Positions 12,190-22,797 of a DNA stretch of 64,000 nucleotides are shown piece after piece (the stretch's first letter is position 1; each line of letters opens with the position of its first letter). The translations under genes were made by a program, and so were the position numbers. Origin of the DNA: Usnea hakonensis (taxonomy: Eukaryota > Ascomycota > Lecanoromycetes > Lecanorales > Parmeliaceae); contig BLJB01000319.1 in the NCBI GenBank assembly GCA_013423325.1, forward strand, positions 1 to 64,000. Direction: 5' to 3'. Below the pieces are notes generated by a model, which saw only the letters and a program-made list of their open reading frames with translations, was not told where the DNA came from and made no database searches.

Positions 12190-13080
12190 AAGGGAATTGC
12201 TAAGGTAAGGGGGATGGAGAGGAGGGTGGGAGGGGGGGGATGGATGTTCTTGGGGTGGGGTGGGGGGAGGTGGTGGGGTGAGGGGTGAGGTGAGGGGAAA
12301 GGGGGGGGGGAGGGGGTTGCTGGGGTGAGGGATTTTGGGTGGCGAGGCGAGGTCGAATGAAGAGGATATGGGGATTCATTGGGGGGGGGGGGGAGAGGGA
12401 GGGAGGAGGAAAGGGAAAGGGAAAGGGAAAGGGAGGGTGGAGATCTCTCCTCTCCCTCCTTCCCAACCATATCCCTACCATCCCTCCTTCCTTCCCATAT
12501 CCATATCTCATCTCATCTCCCTCATCTCCCCCCTCCCCACAAGCGCGGTCCCGTTCCTAAAAAATGAAGGATAAATAGAATTTTTCTTTTTCTCTTTTTT
12601 TTGGAAAGGAAACTCGTATTTGATTTCAGGGTGTTATAGTAAAGGTTAGGTACTGAGATGAGATTTAGGGATGGAATGGAGGTTCAGGGGGGGAGGGAAG
12701 AGGAACTATCTACTTATAGAGATAGAAAATTCTAGGGGTGGGGAGTAAGAGGATAGAACGGGGGGGAGGGGGGGGGATCTGGAAGGGGATTTGGAAAGAG
12801 GGGGGATTGTGATTGAAGATGGGGGATAGTGAGATTGAGAAGGGGGGTGGGTGTAATTGGGATTGGGATGGAAGAAGGGGGATAGTGAGATGAGATGGGG
12901 GAGAGGTTGTAGGAGGAAGGGAGGTGGGGGGGGATGGAAAAGGGGGGGAAAGATGTTTGGGTTTTTGGGGATAGATGGGAAGAGGGGGGGTTGATATTTT
13001 TGGGTGTTTTATAAGGGGGAGGAGGAAGGAAGGGGTGGGGAAAGGGGGGAGGATGGTAAGGGGGTATTGTGGAGACGCAT
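12190..13080 (+). other. G-rich, quadruplex-prone tract
   Basis: The plus strand is dominated by runs of three or more G for nearly 900 bases, including runs of more than ten G near 12380, with very few C. The pattern GGGn..GGGn..GGGn..GGGn recurs many times, which is the sequence requirement for G-quadruplexes. Confidence 0.75.
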
Positions 13081-13254
13081 TCGTGATTGTTTTGGGAAGT
13101 AGCTGATCTTTTATTGAGGTGTGACGGAGAGGATGAAGCCAGTCGTAGGACGCAACTGGGAGAATTTTTGAGATCTATTTGCTAGTTATATATTTTTTCA
13201 AAGACAACGAAAAGCAACTAGTTGTGAAGAGGCAATTCGAAGTCCAGCCTCCAC

Positions 13255-16200
13255 TTATACTAATCCGAAATTCCCTTTCAAAGCTCGCACTCCCAGAACC
13301 ACGAGCACTAGTAAGACTAGCTTCGATAGGAAGGGCGGTGGCCGTGGGAGGTCTTTGAGATATGTGTATATGCTTATACACTCGTATATGATGACCAAGA
13401 AAATCGATAGAGATAGGCCAATGAAGATTTCCATCACTTCGTGCACAGATATAGGTCGTGGTGTGTCCGTGAAATGTGTGGATCTTGTGACTATGTAAGA
13501 GACGAAGAGTGAAAGTAATGTGTGTATCGACATGGCCTTAGTGGGTGGCTTCGACGTGGCCTTGGTGGGTGATTTTGGCGATAATGCTGCAGTGGCGCGC
13601 GAGTCTGGTTGGCCCAAATTCGATTGCTCTGCCCCAAGTGATAGATGTTTTGGTGCGTTACTGGCAAAAGGTACCTCCTGTCTTGCTGAGGGTCGATGAT
13701 TCTTGGCGAGTGCAAAACCGGGCATATCGTCGAAGATATGGAGGCCGACGCCTTTAGCTGGTATGATCGAATCGTCTTGAGCTGGTATGATCGAATCGTC
13801 TTCATACTCGAAGCTTTCTGTTTTATCATCGTTGAAAAGGTCTCCAAGGCGCCAACATGGTTCTCCGACTCTTGTCAAGTCTTGAGCTGGTATCAGAGGA
13901 TCGTCATTTTCCTCCACGGGGCCATGGTCATCTTCGTCGAAGAGCGAGCCTAGGGTGACACATGGTACTCCTTTCCAGTCAGGAGAACAGGTTGCACAAG
14001 GGCATTTCAGAGTCACTTCTTCCGTGACGTAATTGATATATAAGACCCGCAATCTGCAATATTGCCCGTTTCCAATAGGGCAGAGTACACGGCAACGAAG
14101 GCCATCGGAGCTCAATTCTGTCTCCTCAACTCCATGATGAGAATTCTCGATGAACGAACACTTGCAGGGAGCGACAATCTTTTCCCATGACTCTCGAAGA
14201 GGCGAATGGCTACTTTTGGAGCCCAGTGGTAAACAATCTGAGCAAGGACAAGGACACAGACGGGTTTTGCGCGCAAATCCACCCCATTTGAAGTGCCAAA
14301 CTGATCCCAGCAGCTCATCGGGACAATAAATACAAGTTCTACTGAACCTGCTCCAGTAACGAGAGGATGGTGCGTGATCATCTACATCTCATTAGCCCAT
14401 ATCTAGCAATATCATAATGAGCAACTCGTATACCTGCATATCGCAAGCACGAGCCCTTAGGAAAACGTTTGAAAATTGTATCAATAAATACATTGTACTG
14501 CATTCCGTGTTTCGCCTCCAGATCGGCACTGACCATGTTGAAGATAAGACGGCGTACGGATTGTTCATCTTTGCGGTCCTTGGAATCTATATCTTCGGCA
14601 GAATCCTTATAGCTTCTCGGAGTTGGAAGAAAAAGACATTTTTCAGACATTTCAATTGCTGTTTGGCCCTGTGCACCCATCTTGGTTACGTCCGCTCCCG
14701 CTACCAATAGGATGGTAACAGCTTCGATGGTTCCGAGCCATACCGCATATGTTAGAGGGGTGCCAATGTGCTCTATACAATTAACAATACCATCACCGCG
14801 ATGGACTTCGTCTACATTGTAACCATTTTCCAAAAGGAGTCTGATGGCATACACGTTACGCCAGTATATGGCAAGGTTCAAAGGGGACCCGCGGATTTGA
14901 CCACCGTCCAGAAGGCCATGGAATGACCAATAGCGTGCAGGAAGCTTCGAGTCACGAAACAAGCCAGCTTCGAGCAGCAGCCGGACGATTTTGTTGCAGA
15001 TACCGTCGTCACTATTTGATGCGATGCTGGTTTGCTCTTCGCTTGACAGAAGAAGTACTTGCTGAAAGATAAGGACCAAGCTTTCAAAAATTGCATGCTC
15101 GTCGTCAATTTCTTGCAATGGATCACAAGATTCCAAGACCTGTGCCAAGAAATGACAGAAGGTTTCCGACTTGCGTGGATCACGAAGAAGCGTTTTCAGA
15201 TCGGGTCTCATGTGCTCTAGCAGTCGGACCGAGGTTTCCAGGGACAGAAAAGCGCCGTATCTCCAAAGAAGTTGAGCGATGTTCATGCGTCCTCGCCTTG
15301 TAGCAATTTCCAAGTAATACGTCGAAAGGTCTCCCATCGAGAGCCCATGGAAAAGAAGAGATTCTAACATGGACATAGATCCACCAAGGATTAGACTCAG
15401 CAGAAAGCGGTGACGAGAATATCCCTGCGAGCTATTGATCTCGCCGGCTAGGCGCTGAGTGCTAGTGTAACGCTGCAGTGAATTTGCTGGGAACCCCTGT
15501 AGCTGACGTGAAACACTTTCGTAGCAAGCAGGTACTGTTCTTACCAAGCATGCAAATATCCACTGACTAGGTAGTGATAGATTTTCAACTTCCGTAATGT
15601 CCAGGGTGGGGCAGATAGATTGAAGGTACCAGAGACCGTAGTCAGTCATCAAAATGGAAGTAAAGTCGAGGGAGGCCGGTAACTGCGCTCCCGATTCGAT
15701 CAAATTTGAAGTTAGTCGGACGGCTCTCTGAGTCTCTGATAAATAACCACGAGCGTTGTCTGACAGTATGGCATCAACCTTCATAAGGCTCGATTGAGAC
15801 AGCGTTTGCTGCATGTCAGCTCGTGACTGTTCGCCCTCTGAAGCTCCATTGTTCTTGGTCCATCCGATACGAACAGCCATCTTATTGAGAAACCTGCTAC
15901 GTCAATTTTAGAGATACTTCAATTCTTGATTGGTATTTTACGGGCAAGTACCTGCCTACTTCTCCCCCAGGGAATGATATAAGCCCTTGCTCTAGGGCAT
16001 CGGCAATTGTTCTCGCATCGCGTTGTTTTTGGCAAAGCGTTCCATCCGAATATGAAATACCTAAGCAATAAGACACAATTTTCTACGTGACATTCAGCGC
16101 GGTCACTAGTAAGATCTTAGATAGTATAGTATATCGTACCTCGAAAAGATAATCCAGCTCTCCAATCCTCGCAATTGCAAGTAATTTCCGATCCAATGTG

Positions 16201-17332
16201 AGATTACTGACCTCATGCAGCTCGTCCACAAGCGGATCCAGATGCCTTTCATTAGGTACAGAGCCCCATGTTATAGACGGTGTGCAGCCGTGTTGTGCAA
16301 TTTGCATGGCAATGTCAATTTTCATGATAAGGCTTGAGAACCAACGCGGTGGTTGGAAGATGAACCGAACCTTCTTTGACCGACACGGTACAAGTCGCAC
16401 AGAAGAATTCTCTCCCTCATCTATTTCGACATCAACACTCTCAACATGCTCTACTTGCAGAGTCCCAATGGCGAAACTGTACTTTTGTGAGTGCCATTCG
16501 ACTGCATGGACAAGTCCACTGAAATGCTGATGACATGGTCTCTGGCTTTGGACTATTCTAGGAGAGTGAAGAGAAGACTCGGGATTGAAACCGATTGTCC
16601 GATGACGCCTTTCACTGGCAATGGACTGGTCCGCCACCATGTTGAAGGCTTGCTGAATAGATCCAGAATTTTTAAATCGACCCAGCTCCGACTGAACGGC
16701 TTGAACCACGTCAGTCTGCGTCGCCTCCAGGGAGACTTTCAGTCCTTCCAGCTTCGCCAGACTTTCTTGCCGGAATGTCTCCATGTCTGGCCCGAAAGAT
16801 TGAAGCTTTTCCCCAACCTGGATGGTGTATGAACTGAATCGCAAAAATGAGCAAAGCACTCTCAGGGTGAGAGACTAACGTACCTATGCATAAGGAGGTG
16901 AATGTAGCTCATGTCAGCCTTGTGCGTTGTTAATTGCTGGCATCGAGTTTCAAGGGCCTTTTCAGAGAAAAAGTGCCTAACGCGCCTTCGCAGATGCTTC
17001 TTCGTAAGTTCGCCACCCTTAGTACATTCCAGAATCTTAGACATTTCCAAATTCAGCTCTCTGAAGTCATCGCAAGCACTAGAAGATGCCGACTTCCACC
17101 GTGATATCAGGCTGTCAGGAATGCCCACCCGCTCATATGCGTCACTAACAGATTGCATGTCTTTGAGCAGAGCTTCATTTTCTGCTATCGCATCACTTAA
17201 ACGCTTCAGATTAGTGGGCGAGTCTCGAAAGGTTGTCCATAGATCGTGGACTATCCGAGCGCTTTCTCCGACAGTGGCAGTGACGGTGATAAGGCTGGCA
17301 GCAAAGCCAACCAAAGCGACCGCCGCTTCCAT
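13255..17332 (-). CDS. ankyrin, Cys-rich, membrane-anchored protein with NACHT-type N-domain
   Basis: Five exons (17332-16884, 16833-16140, 16082-15952, 15893-14434, 14381-13255) give 1286 residues. The introns are 50, 57, 58 and 52 bp with in-frame joins. Residues 1-150 (MEAAVALVGFAASLITVTAT..) match fungal N-terminal domains found on NACHT/ankyrin proteins; residues 180-220 look coiled. Ankyrin-type repeats are clearest at about 760-841 (GSPLNLAIYWRN.., GTPLTYAVWLGT..). From residue 912 a Cys-rich segment follows (CIYC, CPCPCSDC, CKC, CPCATC), possibly metal-binding. Then come a duplicated acidic unit ending DD(P/S)(L/I)IPAQD, a Ser/Pro/Lys-rich stretch, and two hydrophobic segments in the last 65 residues that could be membrane helices. 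There is no nucleotide-binding domain. It may act as a membrane-linked scaffold or sensor, but its function is unknown. Confidence 0.75.
13755..13802 (-). repeat. perfect 24-bp tandem duplication inside coding sequence
   Basis: Two adjacent copies differing at one base encode DDSIIPAQ and DDSIIPAK in frame. A diverged third copy lies near 13882, within a larger, older repeat. Confidence 0.85.
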
Positions 17333-17680
17333 GAAAAATGTTGTGTAGAGGGCGACTTGCGAGTCCGCTTGAATTACATTCGAGTTTGCTTTTTATATTG
17401 AGTGTCAGATGAATGCAAACGCATTGAATGTTATTGCAGGCAGACTTGGGCGAATGTGAGGCTGAGTGCTAAGCCTGCAGTTCTAGCGTGCTGCGTACCT
17501 TATGCAAAAACACGTGGCATGGAAAATCGCGCATCCTCAAAAGAAGAACAACGACCTCTAATTGTCCAGAGGTAGAAGACGAATCGAGAGAGCCATAATC
17601 CACTTGATGGCTTCAGTGTCTTGGTCCAGCCAGGCCGCACAGTGTTGCCAAAAACATGCCAAGTAGCATCTGGATAATGA

Positions 17681-17885
17681 GGCCGCAGTGTATGAGGACT
17701 TCCAGAACGAGGCTGAACAATTGTTGAATTAAAGCACAGCCCATATTCCCAACGGATCTTTGCCGCAACCGACCTCTCGCCGAGGCCGCAGTGTATAAGG
17801 ACTTCCAGAACGAGGCTGAACAATTGTTGAGTTAAAGCACAGCCCATATTTCCAAAGGATCTTCACCGCCACCGAGCTCTCGCCG
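17681..17885 (-). repeat. tandem duplication of antiporter 3' end, period 103 bp
   Basis: Both copies start GGCCGCAGTGTAT on the plus strand (17681 and 17784) and run to CTCTCGCCG. The copy at 17784 contains the last codons and stop of the antiporter ORF. The outer copy is a slightly diverged non-coding remnant downstream of that stop. Confidence 0.9.
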
Positions 17886-19624
17886 TTGCCTTTGCAGCTT
17901 CTTGACTCTTCTGACCAGTAACCCTACTGATACCGGACCAATGACAGTACAGAGAACGATTGCCCATGTCACCACCAGATAGATACTCGAGCCACCGTCC
18001 ACTTCGGCTGATGTTTCATCCCGGGAGGCAAATATTCCCTTGCTCTCTGCTAGAGTTGCAATGAGAAATCCAATTTCGCCTCTCGCCATCATTGCTGTTC
18101 CGATGATAGCGGCGGGATAAAGAGAGCGCGACTTCATCGTCGGAACAGTCTCTAGTGGAGGTGTAGAGGTTTCAGAGGTAAGCGGTGGTGTGGAGGGTCT
18201 TTGTGAAGGTCTTTCTCTGGAATGCTCGAGCCTCCGTTTGCCATCCACTGTATGACCGCTGCGAACGTCGAGCGTAGCTTTCGATTCTCTGTCTTCCGTT
18301 GCGGTCGTTGATTTTGACTTGGAACCATTCGTCAGTTTCACCAACCCCAAGCAGGTCAATAGCTGCGGCTCCAAACGACTCAAAACCGCTTTGATCTTTC
18401 TCATTTTAGTGCCAAGTGGAGCAGCAATACGGAGGAGCCATACACCTGTCACAAGCTTCCTCAGGAGCATCAGCATCGTGAAGACAGCGCCCCGCCAGAC
18501 GACTCCACCGTTGAACAATCGCGTGATCGGGATCAAGAATCCTATTGAAGCCTGTTACCTACAATTAGAACCCAGAGACGCAACAAGTGGATCATATTAG
18601 TACTCACAAAGAAGAAGGCCTTCAGAATCGTTGCAACAGGCTGCTGAATGTATCTCTTATAGATCGATGCTCCGCTTAAAGAGCTTCCGGCCCGCTCTAT
18701 TTTGAGGTGCCGTCCAGCTGGCTGTTGGAACGAGAGCGTACCAGCAACCCCAGGCGTACCTAGCTGTTTGCCTGTGTCTATTCCATGCGCAGGGCTATTT
18801 AGCTTCTCATTCTCAGCAGAATTATGAGCAACTTCGGTATCGTACCAGCTGATTGAAGCACCGGCTAGGTAAGCTGCAAACAAGTTTGGGATACCTGCAT
18901 AGCTTGCAGCTGCCACAAGGCCAAATCAGAGAACCGTATGAGCGATCAGCATTGCCTCATCGGGCTGCCTCTGAACAATACGCATCACTGCTGATGAATC
19001 ACATCCACGGATCAGGGAGAAAGTAGGCTTGACCAAATAACGGCAAGTCAAAAGGACGAAGAGCACCAGGCCGATGGAGACCGCGATGGGTCTCACTACA
19101 GCGATTGGATGAATGAACGAGGAATATGACCCCAGCTTGGAGATGACCTGAACCAGTACGAGGCCAACAACATCATCCATCATAGCTGCGCTCGTCAAGA
19201 CAGTACCCAATCTCGTTTTGGTCAGGCCGCTGGTGTTCAGAATAGTGAAAGTGGTGCACAGACTCGTAGAGCAAAGAGCTGCTCCTGCAGCAAATGCTTG
19301 CAGAGCCGTGGCAGATGTGAGGCTTTGCAGGCAGAAAGCAAAAGCGATCGGCGAGCTGATTCCCGTCAAAGCTACCAGCACTGAGAGACCGAGATTCGAC
19401 TTTAGAGATCTGAAATTGGTATTTGAGCCGCCCCCATACACTAGAAGAATTAGCCCAAGGTATCCTAGTTGGACGATGATTTGTTCGGTGCTTGTGTCTA
19501 GCCATTTTGCACTGGGAGTGTCGAGGATGTGGTTGATGGCGTTTAGTAGGATAAGAAAGGATGAAGGGATGAGGATGGTTTTGATGGGGTGCTCTTGGTA
19601 GGGCAGAACTGTGGAGTCTTCCAT
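17832..19624 (-). pseudogene. CPA-type cation/proton antiporter with in-frame stop
   Basis: Two exons (19624-18608 and 18551-17832; intron GTGAGT..AACAG, 56 bp) form one reading frame of 579 codons, broken by TGA at 18928-18926 (codon 233). Both sides are clearly the same fungal Na+/H+ or K+/H+ exchanger (CPA2/KefB-like): ALCSTSLCTTFTILNTSG and AAMMDDVVGLVLVQVIS before the stop, FGLVAAASYAGIPNLFAAYL then PITRLFNGGVVWRG after it, and a cytosolic loop then MMARGEIGFLIA near the end. From memory of the family, about 20 residues of an early helix are also missing after NAINHILDT, and the usual E in a VYEGG-like motif is G. It is probably non-functional. A single-base assembly error could explain the stop but not the missing helix. 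Confidence 0.75.
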
Positions 19625-19891
19625 CTCTCAGAAAGCTGGGAGGCATGAGTATTGGTTAATTTGTACTCCATGTGTCAGAACGAGAAGTCTTGCTCATGAT
19701 AGAGAAGCAAGACGAAGACACAGTTGTTCTACAAAGATCGGTGTTGTGAAATTTGAAGCCATTATTGAAGGAAGGTATGCCGAAAACCGTTAGTGCTTGA
19801 CTCCCATAACCACTTGATATATACACTTTCACGCCATCCGACTTTCTGTACCCTACAATCAAACCTGACCTCCACTACAACCAGGCCCAAG

Positions 19892-20854
19892 ATGGTGGAA
19901 CTCCTCGATATCTCCGACGAGCTGATCATCCTCATACTTGCCCGCATCCGCAAACCCTCTCATTTACTCCAACTCGCTCTCGCCAACAAGAGAATTCACG
20001 GCATAGCCATACAACACCTCTATGCAAACGTCACCTTCGACCATGACGACTATCACGCAGTATCTCACGGGAGCCCGGGGGACGACCTCACGCCACCTCA
20101 TCCACACATGCAGCTCCTAGCCAAAATGATCCGCTCAAACGCTCTCCCATCAGGCCAGACTGTCACTAGTCTCAACATCACTGTAGCCGAGGAGAACGAA
20201 TGCAACCTAGTCCAGACTTCACTCGCTCTGCTCCTGCCTCAGCTCTCTTCACTCAAGCATCTCACCTTGAAGTCTGTATTCGCGGGCCGACGCCTTTGGA
20301 ATCGTGAGCAACTCTCTCTCGCGCCTCTATCATCGGCCTTGAGCGAGAGCAGCCAGACATTGGAAAGTCTATCATTGGGACTCTGTTCAGGTACTCGTAC
20401 GAGCCGTGACGGCTGGACGATCGGTAGCCTACGCCACCTTCCGAAGCTGAAGCATCTCTCTATCCAAGAGAATTTCTTGCTAAGCGAGTACGCCCTCGAT
20501 CCCTCCCAAGACTGCAAAGTACCAGACTTGCATGACATCTTACCTTCGGGCCTGAAAACCTTGCGGCTGAAATGGAACTGGATGGACAGAGTTCGGAATC
20601 TTGAAAATCACCGTGACATCCTCGAAGGTTTTGTGAGGGACAGCTTGAGAGAACGTAGGCCCATGAAGGAGCTCGTGCTGGACTTGGATCCCAGAATCAA
20701 AGATCAATACGATGAGTCCAGGTTGGGGTTCCTGGAGGCGAATCTGGCAATGTTGAACGAAAAGTCCCGGCTGGGAGGTCTAAGTCTGAGGATGACGTTG
20801 GAATGGACACACAATTATTTCGGGGACGGCGCTATCGCCGTGATATACCTATAA
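19892..20854 (+). CDS. F-box-like, leucine-rich protein
   Basis: A single exon encodes 320 residues. The N-terminus (LLDISDELIILILARI..PSHLLQLALANKRIHGIA) fits an F-box, the Skp1-binding adaptor of SCF ubiquitin ligases. Beyond residue 100 there are irregular leucine-rich segments (LSSLKHLTLKSV, LESLSLGLC, LPKLKHLSI, LKTLRLKWNWM), likely the substrate-binding part. The start is the ATG in AAGATGGTGG; an in-frame extension upstream begins with TTG and is not used. The substrate is unknown. It lies 267 bp from the divergent antiporter pseudogene. Confidence 0.8.
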   Translation: MVELLDISDELIILILARIRKPSHLLQLALANKRIHGIAIQHLYANVTFDHDDYHAVSHGSPGDDLTPPHPHMQLLAKMIRSNALPSGQTVTSLNITVAEENECNLVQTSLALLLPQLSSLKHLTLKSVFAGRRLWNREQLSLAPLSSALSESSQTLESLSLGLCSGTRTSRDGWTIGSLRHLPKLKHLSIQENFLLSEYALDPSQDCKVPDLHDILPSGLKTLRLKWNWMDRVRNLENHRDILEGFVRDSLRERRPMKELVLDLDPRIKDQYDESRLGFLEANLAMLNEKSRLGGLSLRMTLEWTHNYFGDGAIAVIYL

Positions 20855-21104
20855 TCACGGTATCCGGCGGATGTGCGATAGTGGGTACAACAGCTCGGAT
20901 GTGCTCATAGATCCGATGTGTCTACAAGTACCTAGTTTGGTAGGATCACCCGGACATAGGACGAAAAGACTCAGAGAGCGGCACCCCCGGTGAAAACCTA
21001 GCTCGGGCTCGATGGACTCTGCGTCTCATTGTCAACCGTTTCTAGCCGAAATACAAAACTTGAGAGCACAAGGAGCATAGTTACTAAAATGACGGTGGAG
21101 TAGG

Positions 21105-21420
21105 GTCATCATTTCTGCAACTCCAAGTGCCGCGATCCTGAACTCTCTTTCTTTCATCGCTGTCCTTGAAATGCGAAATGGAACCTCAACCGTTTGGCTC
21201 TTGGCAATGGAGACACAGTTGCGAATTGCTGTTATGCTTGTTCCCATCTCCAGTCTCATTGTCATCGTTTCTGCAACATTACGGCTCCTGCCCTTGCAAA
21301 CTCTTTCTTTTATCGCTGTCCTCGAAATGCGAAGTGAAAATCCAAACATCTGGCTCTTAGTACATCTGGCTCGTGGCAAGGGAATAAACCTCGCAGGTTG
21401 CTGTTATACTTGTTCCCCCA
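21105..21420. repeat. diverged tandem repeat, period about 156 bp
   Basis: GTCATC(A/G)TTTCTGCAAC begins copies at 21105 and 21261. Both continue through TCGCTGTCC(T/C)TGAAATGCGAA, a TGGCTCTT block and TTGCTGTTAT(G/A)CTTGTTCCC. A further partial copy may start near 21027. Confidence 0.7.
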
Positions 21421-21834
21421 CCTTCCCCGTCAAAAAAGTCATGCACATACAAAGTCCCATTCTCCGTACTCGCCGACTCCAAGCATTGAAAATGCATCTT
21501 CCAACTCCTCATATCCGCTCTACAAACCCCGTCAAAGACAGCAAGACTCCACAGCCTTGACTCCAGAACCATTTTCCTAATCCTTGAAATGATTCTATTA
21601 CATACTCGCCGATCCCAAGAGACGGGCATCTATGTGGAGGAGTAGCGAGAACAGGCACGAAATATGGAAGTGGGTGCGACCAATGGGGTACTGCGACGGA
21701 AGCCGTGCAACGGGGTTGACTGGCAGACGATGACTGGAAGTTTGCGATCATAGTCAATTAATCAAACACAGTCGAAAACCTTTTCCGATGCGCAATAAAT
21801 GTACGAATGACCTAACTCCGGACAGCATAGAGTG

Positions 21835-21886
21835 CATAACACTTCTTTCTCATAACACTTCTTTCTTTCTCATAACACTTCTTTCT
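21835..21886. repeat. 16-20-bp repeat, three copies
   Basis: CATAACACTTCTTTCT occurs three times in a row, with one copy extended by TTCT. Confidence 0.9.
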
Positions 21887-22013
21887 CGGAACTTGCTCAT
21901 ACCCCGCAAAATACTGCATTTTTTTTGGGAGTGACTCATGAGAACTTGGCAGGTGCATAAAAACGCAGGCTTGGAGCGTTTGACCTACTTACTTCCTCAA
22001 GTTCCATCATAAA

Positions 22014-22088
22014 CATCCATCAGAAGCATCCATCAGAAGCATCCATCAGAAGCATCCATCAGAAATATCCATCAGAAGCATCCATCAT
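22014..22088 (+). repeat. 13-bp repeat in leader of orphan ORF
   Basis: The unit CATCCATCAGAAG occurs about six times in tandem, ending 16 bases before the ATG at 22105. It probably lies in the 5' UTR. Confidence 0.9.
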
Positions 22089-22104
22089 CGAAAGCTGCAA
22101 CAAC

Positions 22105-22560
22105 ATGTCAGTAGCACAAGTCTACGGCCGAGCTGTCGCGAAGATGCCAGGAAACATGGCATTACGCTGCTTCAGAACACCAACATTCCGACCACTCGGT
22201 TCGATCAGAATCATCCAGGACCGAGGCAACATGGCAAAATCCATCTCCGGCACAGCCGCTGTCTATCCAGTCATCCCAACTGTTGAACTACAACATGAGT
22301 CCGAAATACCGAGTGCATATGTGCTGTCCAGGCTTAACATCTTCGACTTGTGGCACGAGGAGCTTAAAATGGGGGAGACCGACTATCGACTGAGCAGCGA
22401 CGACATGCGTGACGCCAGTGAAGTCCTGAGGCAGCAGGCATTCGGAGAGTCACCCAAGAAGAACGAAGGCGGTCCCGTCACTCAGTTCCTGGTTCGGGAA
22501 AGAGGCTGGGAGGACGGAGCGGGCCAGAATGTTCCGAACGAGAGGAACATGGCACGATGA
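22105..22560 (+). CDS. orphan protein, 151 residues
   Basis: A single intronless ORF from an ATG in good context (CAACATGTCA). The protein is hydrophilic, with no signal peptide or membrane segment. A basic N-terminal third (RAVAKMPGNMALRCFRTPTF) could be a mitochondrial presequence, followed by an acidic helical part (LSRLNIFDLWHEELKMGETD) and a charged tail. I do not recognise the family. Support is the open frame, start context and UTR-like pyrimidine/repeat leader. It may be a lineage-specific gene or a chance ORF. Confidence 0.4.
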   Translation: MSVAQVYGRAVAKMPGNMALRCFRTPTFRPLGSIRIIQDRGNMAKSISGTAAVYPVIPTVELQHESEIPSAYVLSRLNIFDLWHEELKMGETDYRLSSDDMRDASEVLRQQAFGESPKKNEGGPVTQFLVRERGWEDGAGQNVPNERNMAR

Positions 22561-22797
22561 TAGGAAGCGAAGTGGGTAGAGGTGGAGGCTCAGCGGATGT
22601 TAGGCGAAGACATGATAGCGATGTCGAGTGGAGACGAGTGTGATCATGGCGGTAGAGCGATGATAGTGGGAGCGATGATAGTGGGAGCGGTGGTGGGAAT
22701 GGCGCACCGAGAATCACATGTGTTCGAGAGCGAAGACCTGCAGAGTCCCAGGCTAGGTCCTTTGTAGCAAAGAATTGAGTATCCATTGAACCCATCC

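Larger units (their letters stand above)
11324..13254. other. low-complexity intergenic region
   Basis: A 1.9-kb spacer made mostly of simple-sequence and purine/pyrimidine-biased DNA. It contains GACT and GA runs, a CTCTG repeat, C/T-rich DNA (11880-12000) and a G-rich stretch from about 12190 to 13080. Long ORFs here are proline, serine or glycine runs caused by the base bias and are not supported as genes. Confidence 0.7.
20855..22104. other. intergenic with several local duplications
   Basis: The 1.25-kb spacer holds a roughly 156-bp tandem repeat (21105-21420), a 16-bp repeat (21835-21886) and a 13-bp repeat just before the next ORF. Minus-strand ORFs in it (21032-21629) repeat the same peptide pieces because of the duplication and match nothing I know. 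Confidence 0.5.

Noticed and set aside
12096..12574. ORFs of 60-124 codons on both strands, rich in Pro, Ser, Gly and Arg
   Set aside because: They follow from G/C homopurine runs and have no non-repetitive protein sequence.
17500..17847. 115-codon minus ORF with an internal repeat
   Set aside because: It reads the 103-bp duplicated antiporter end out of frame.
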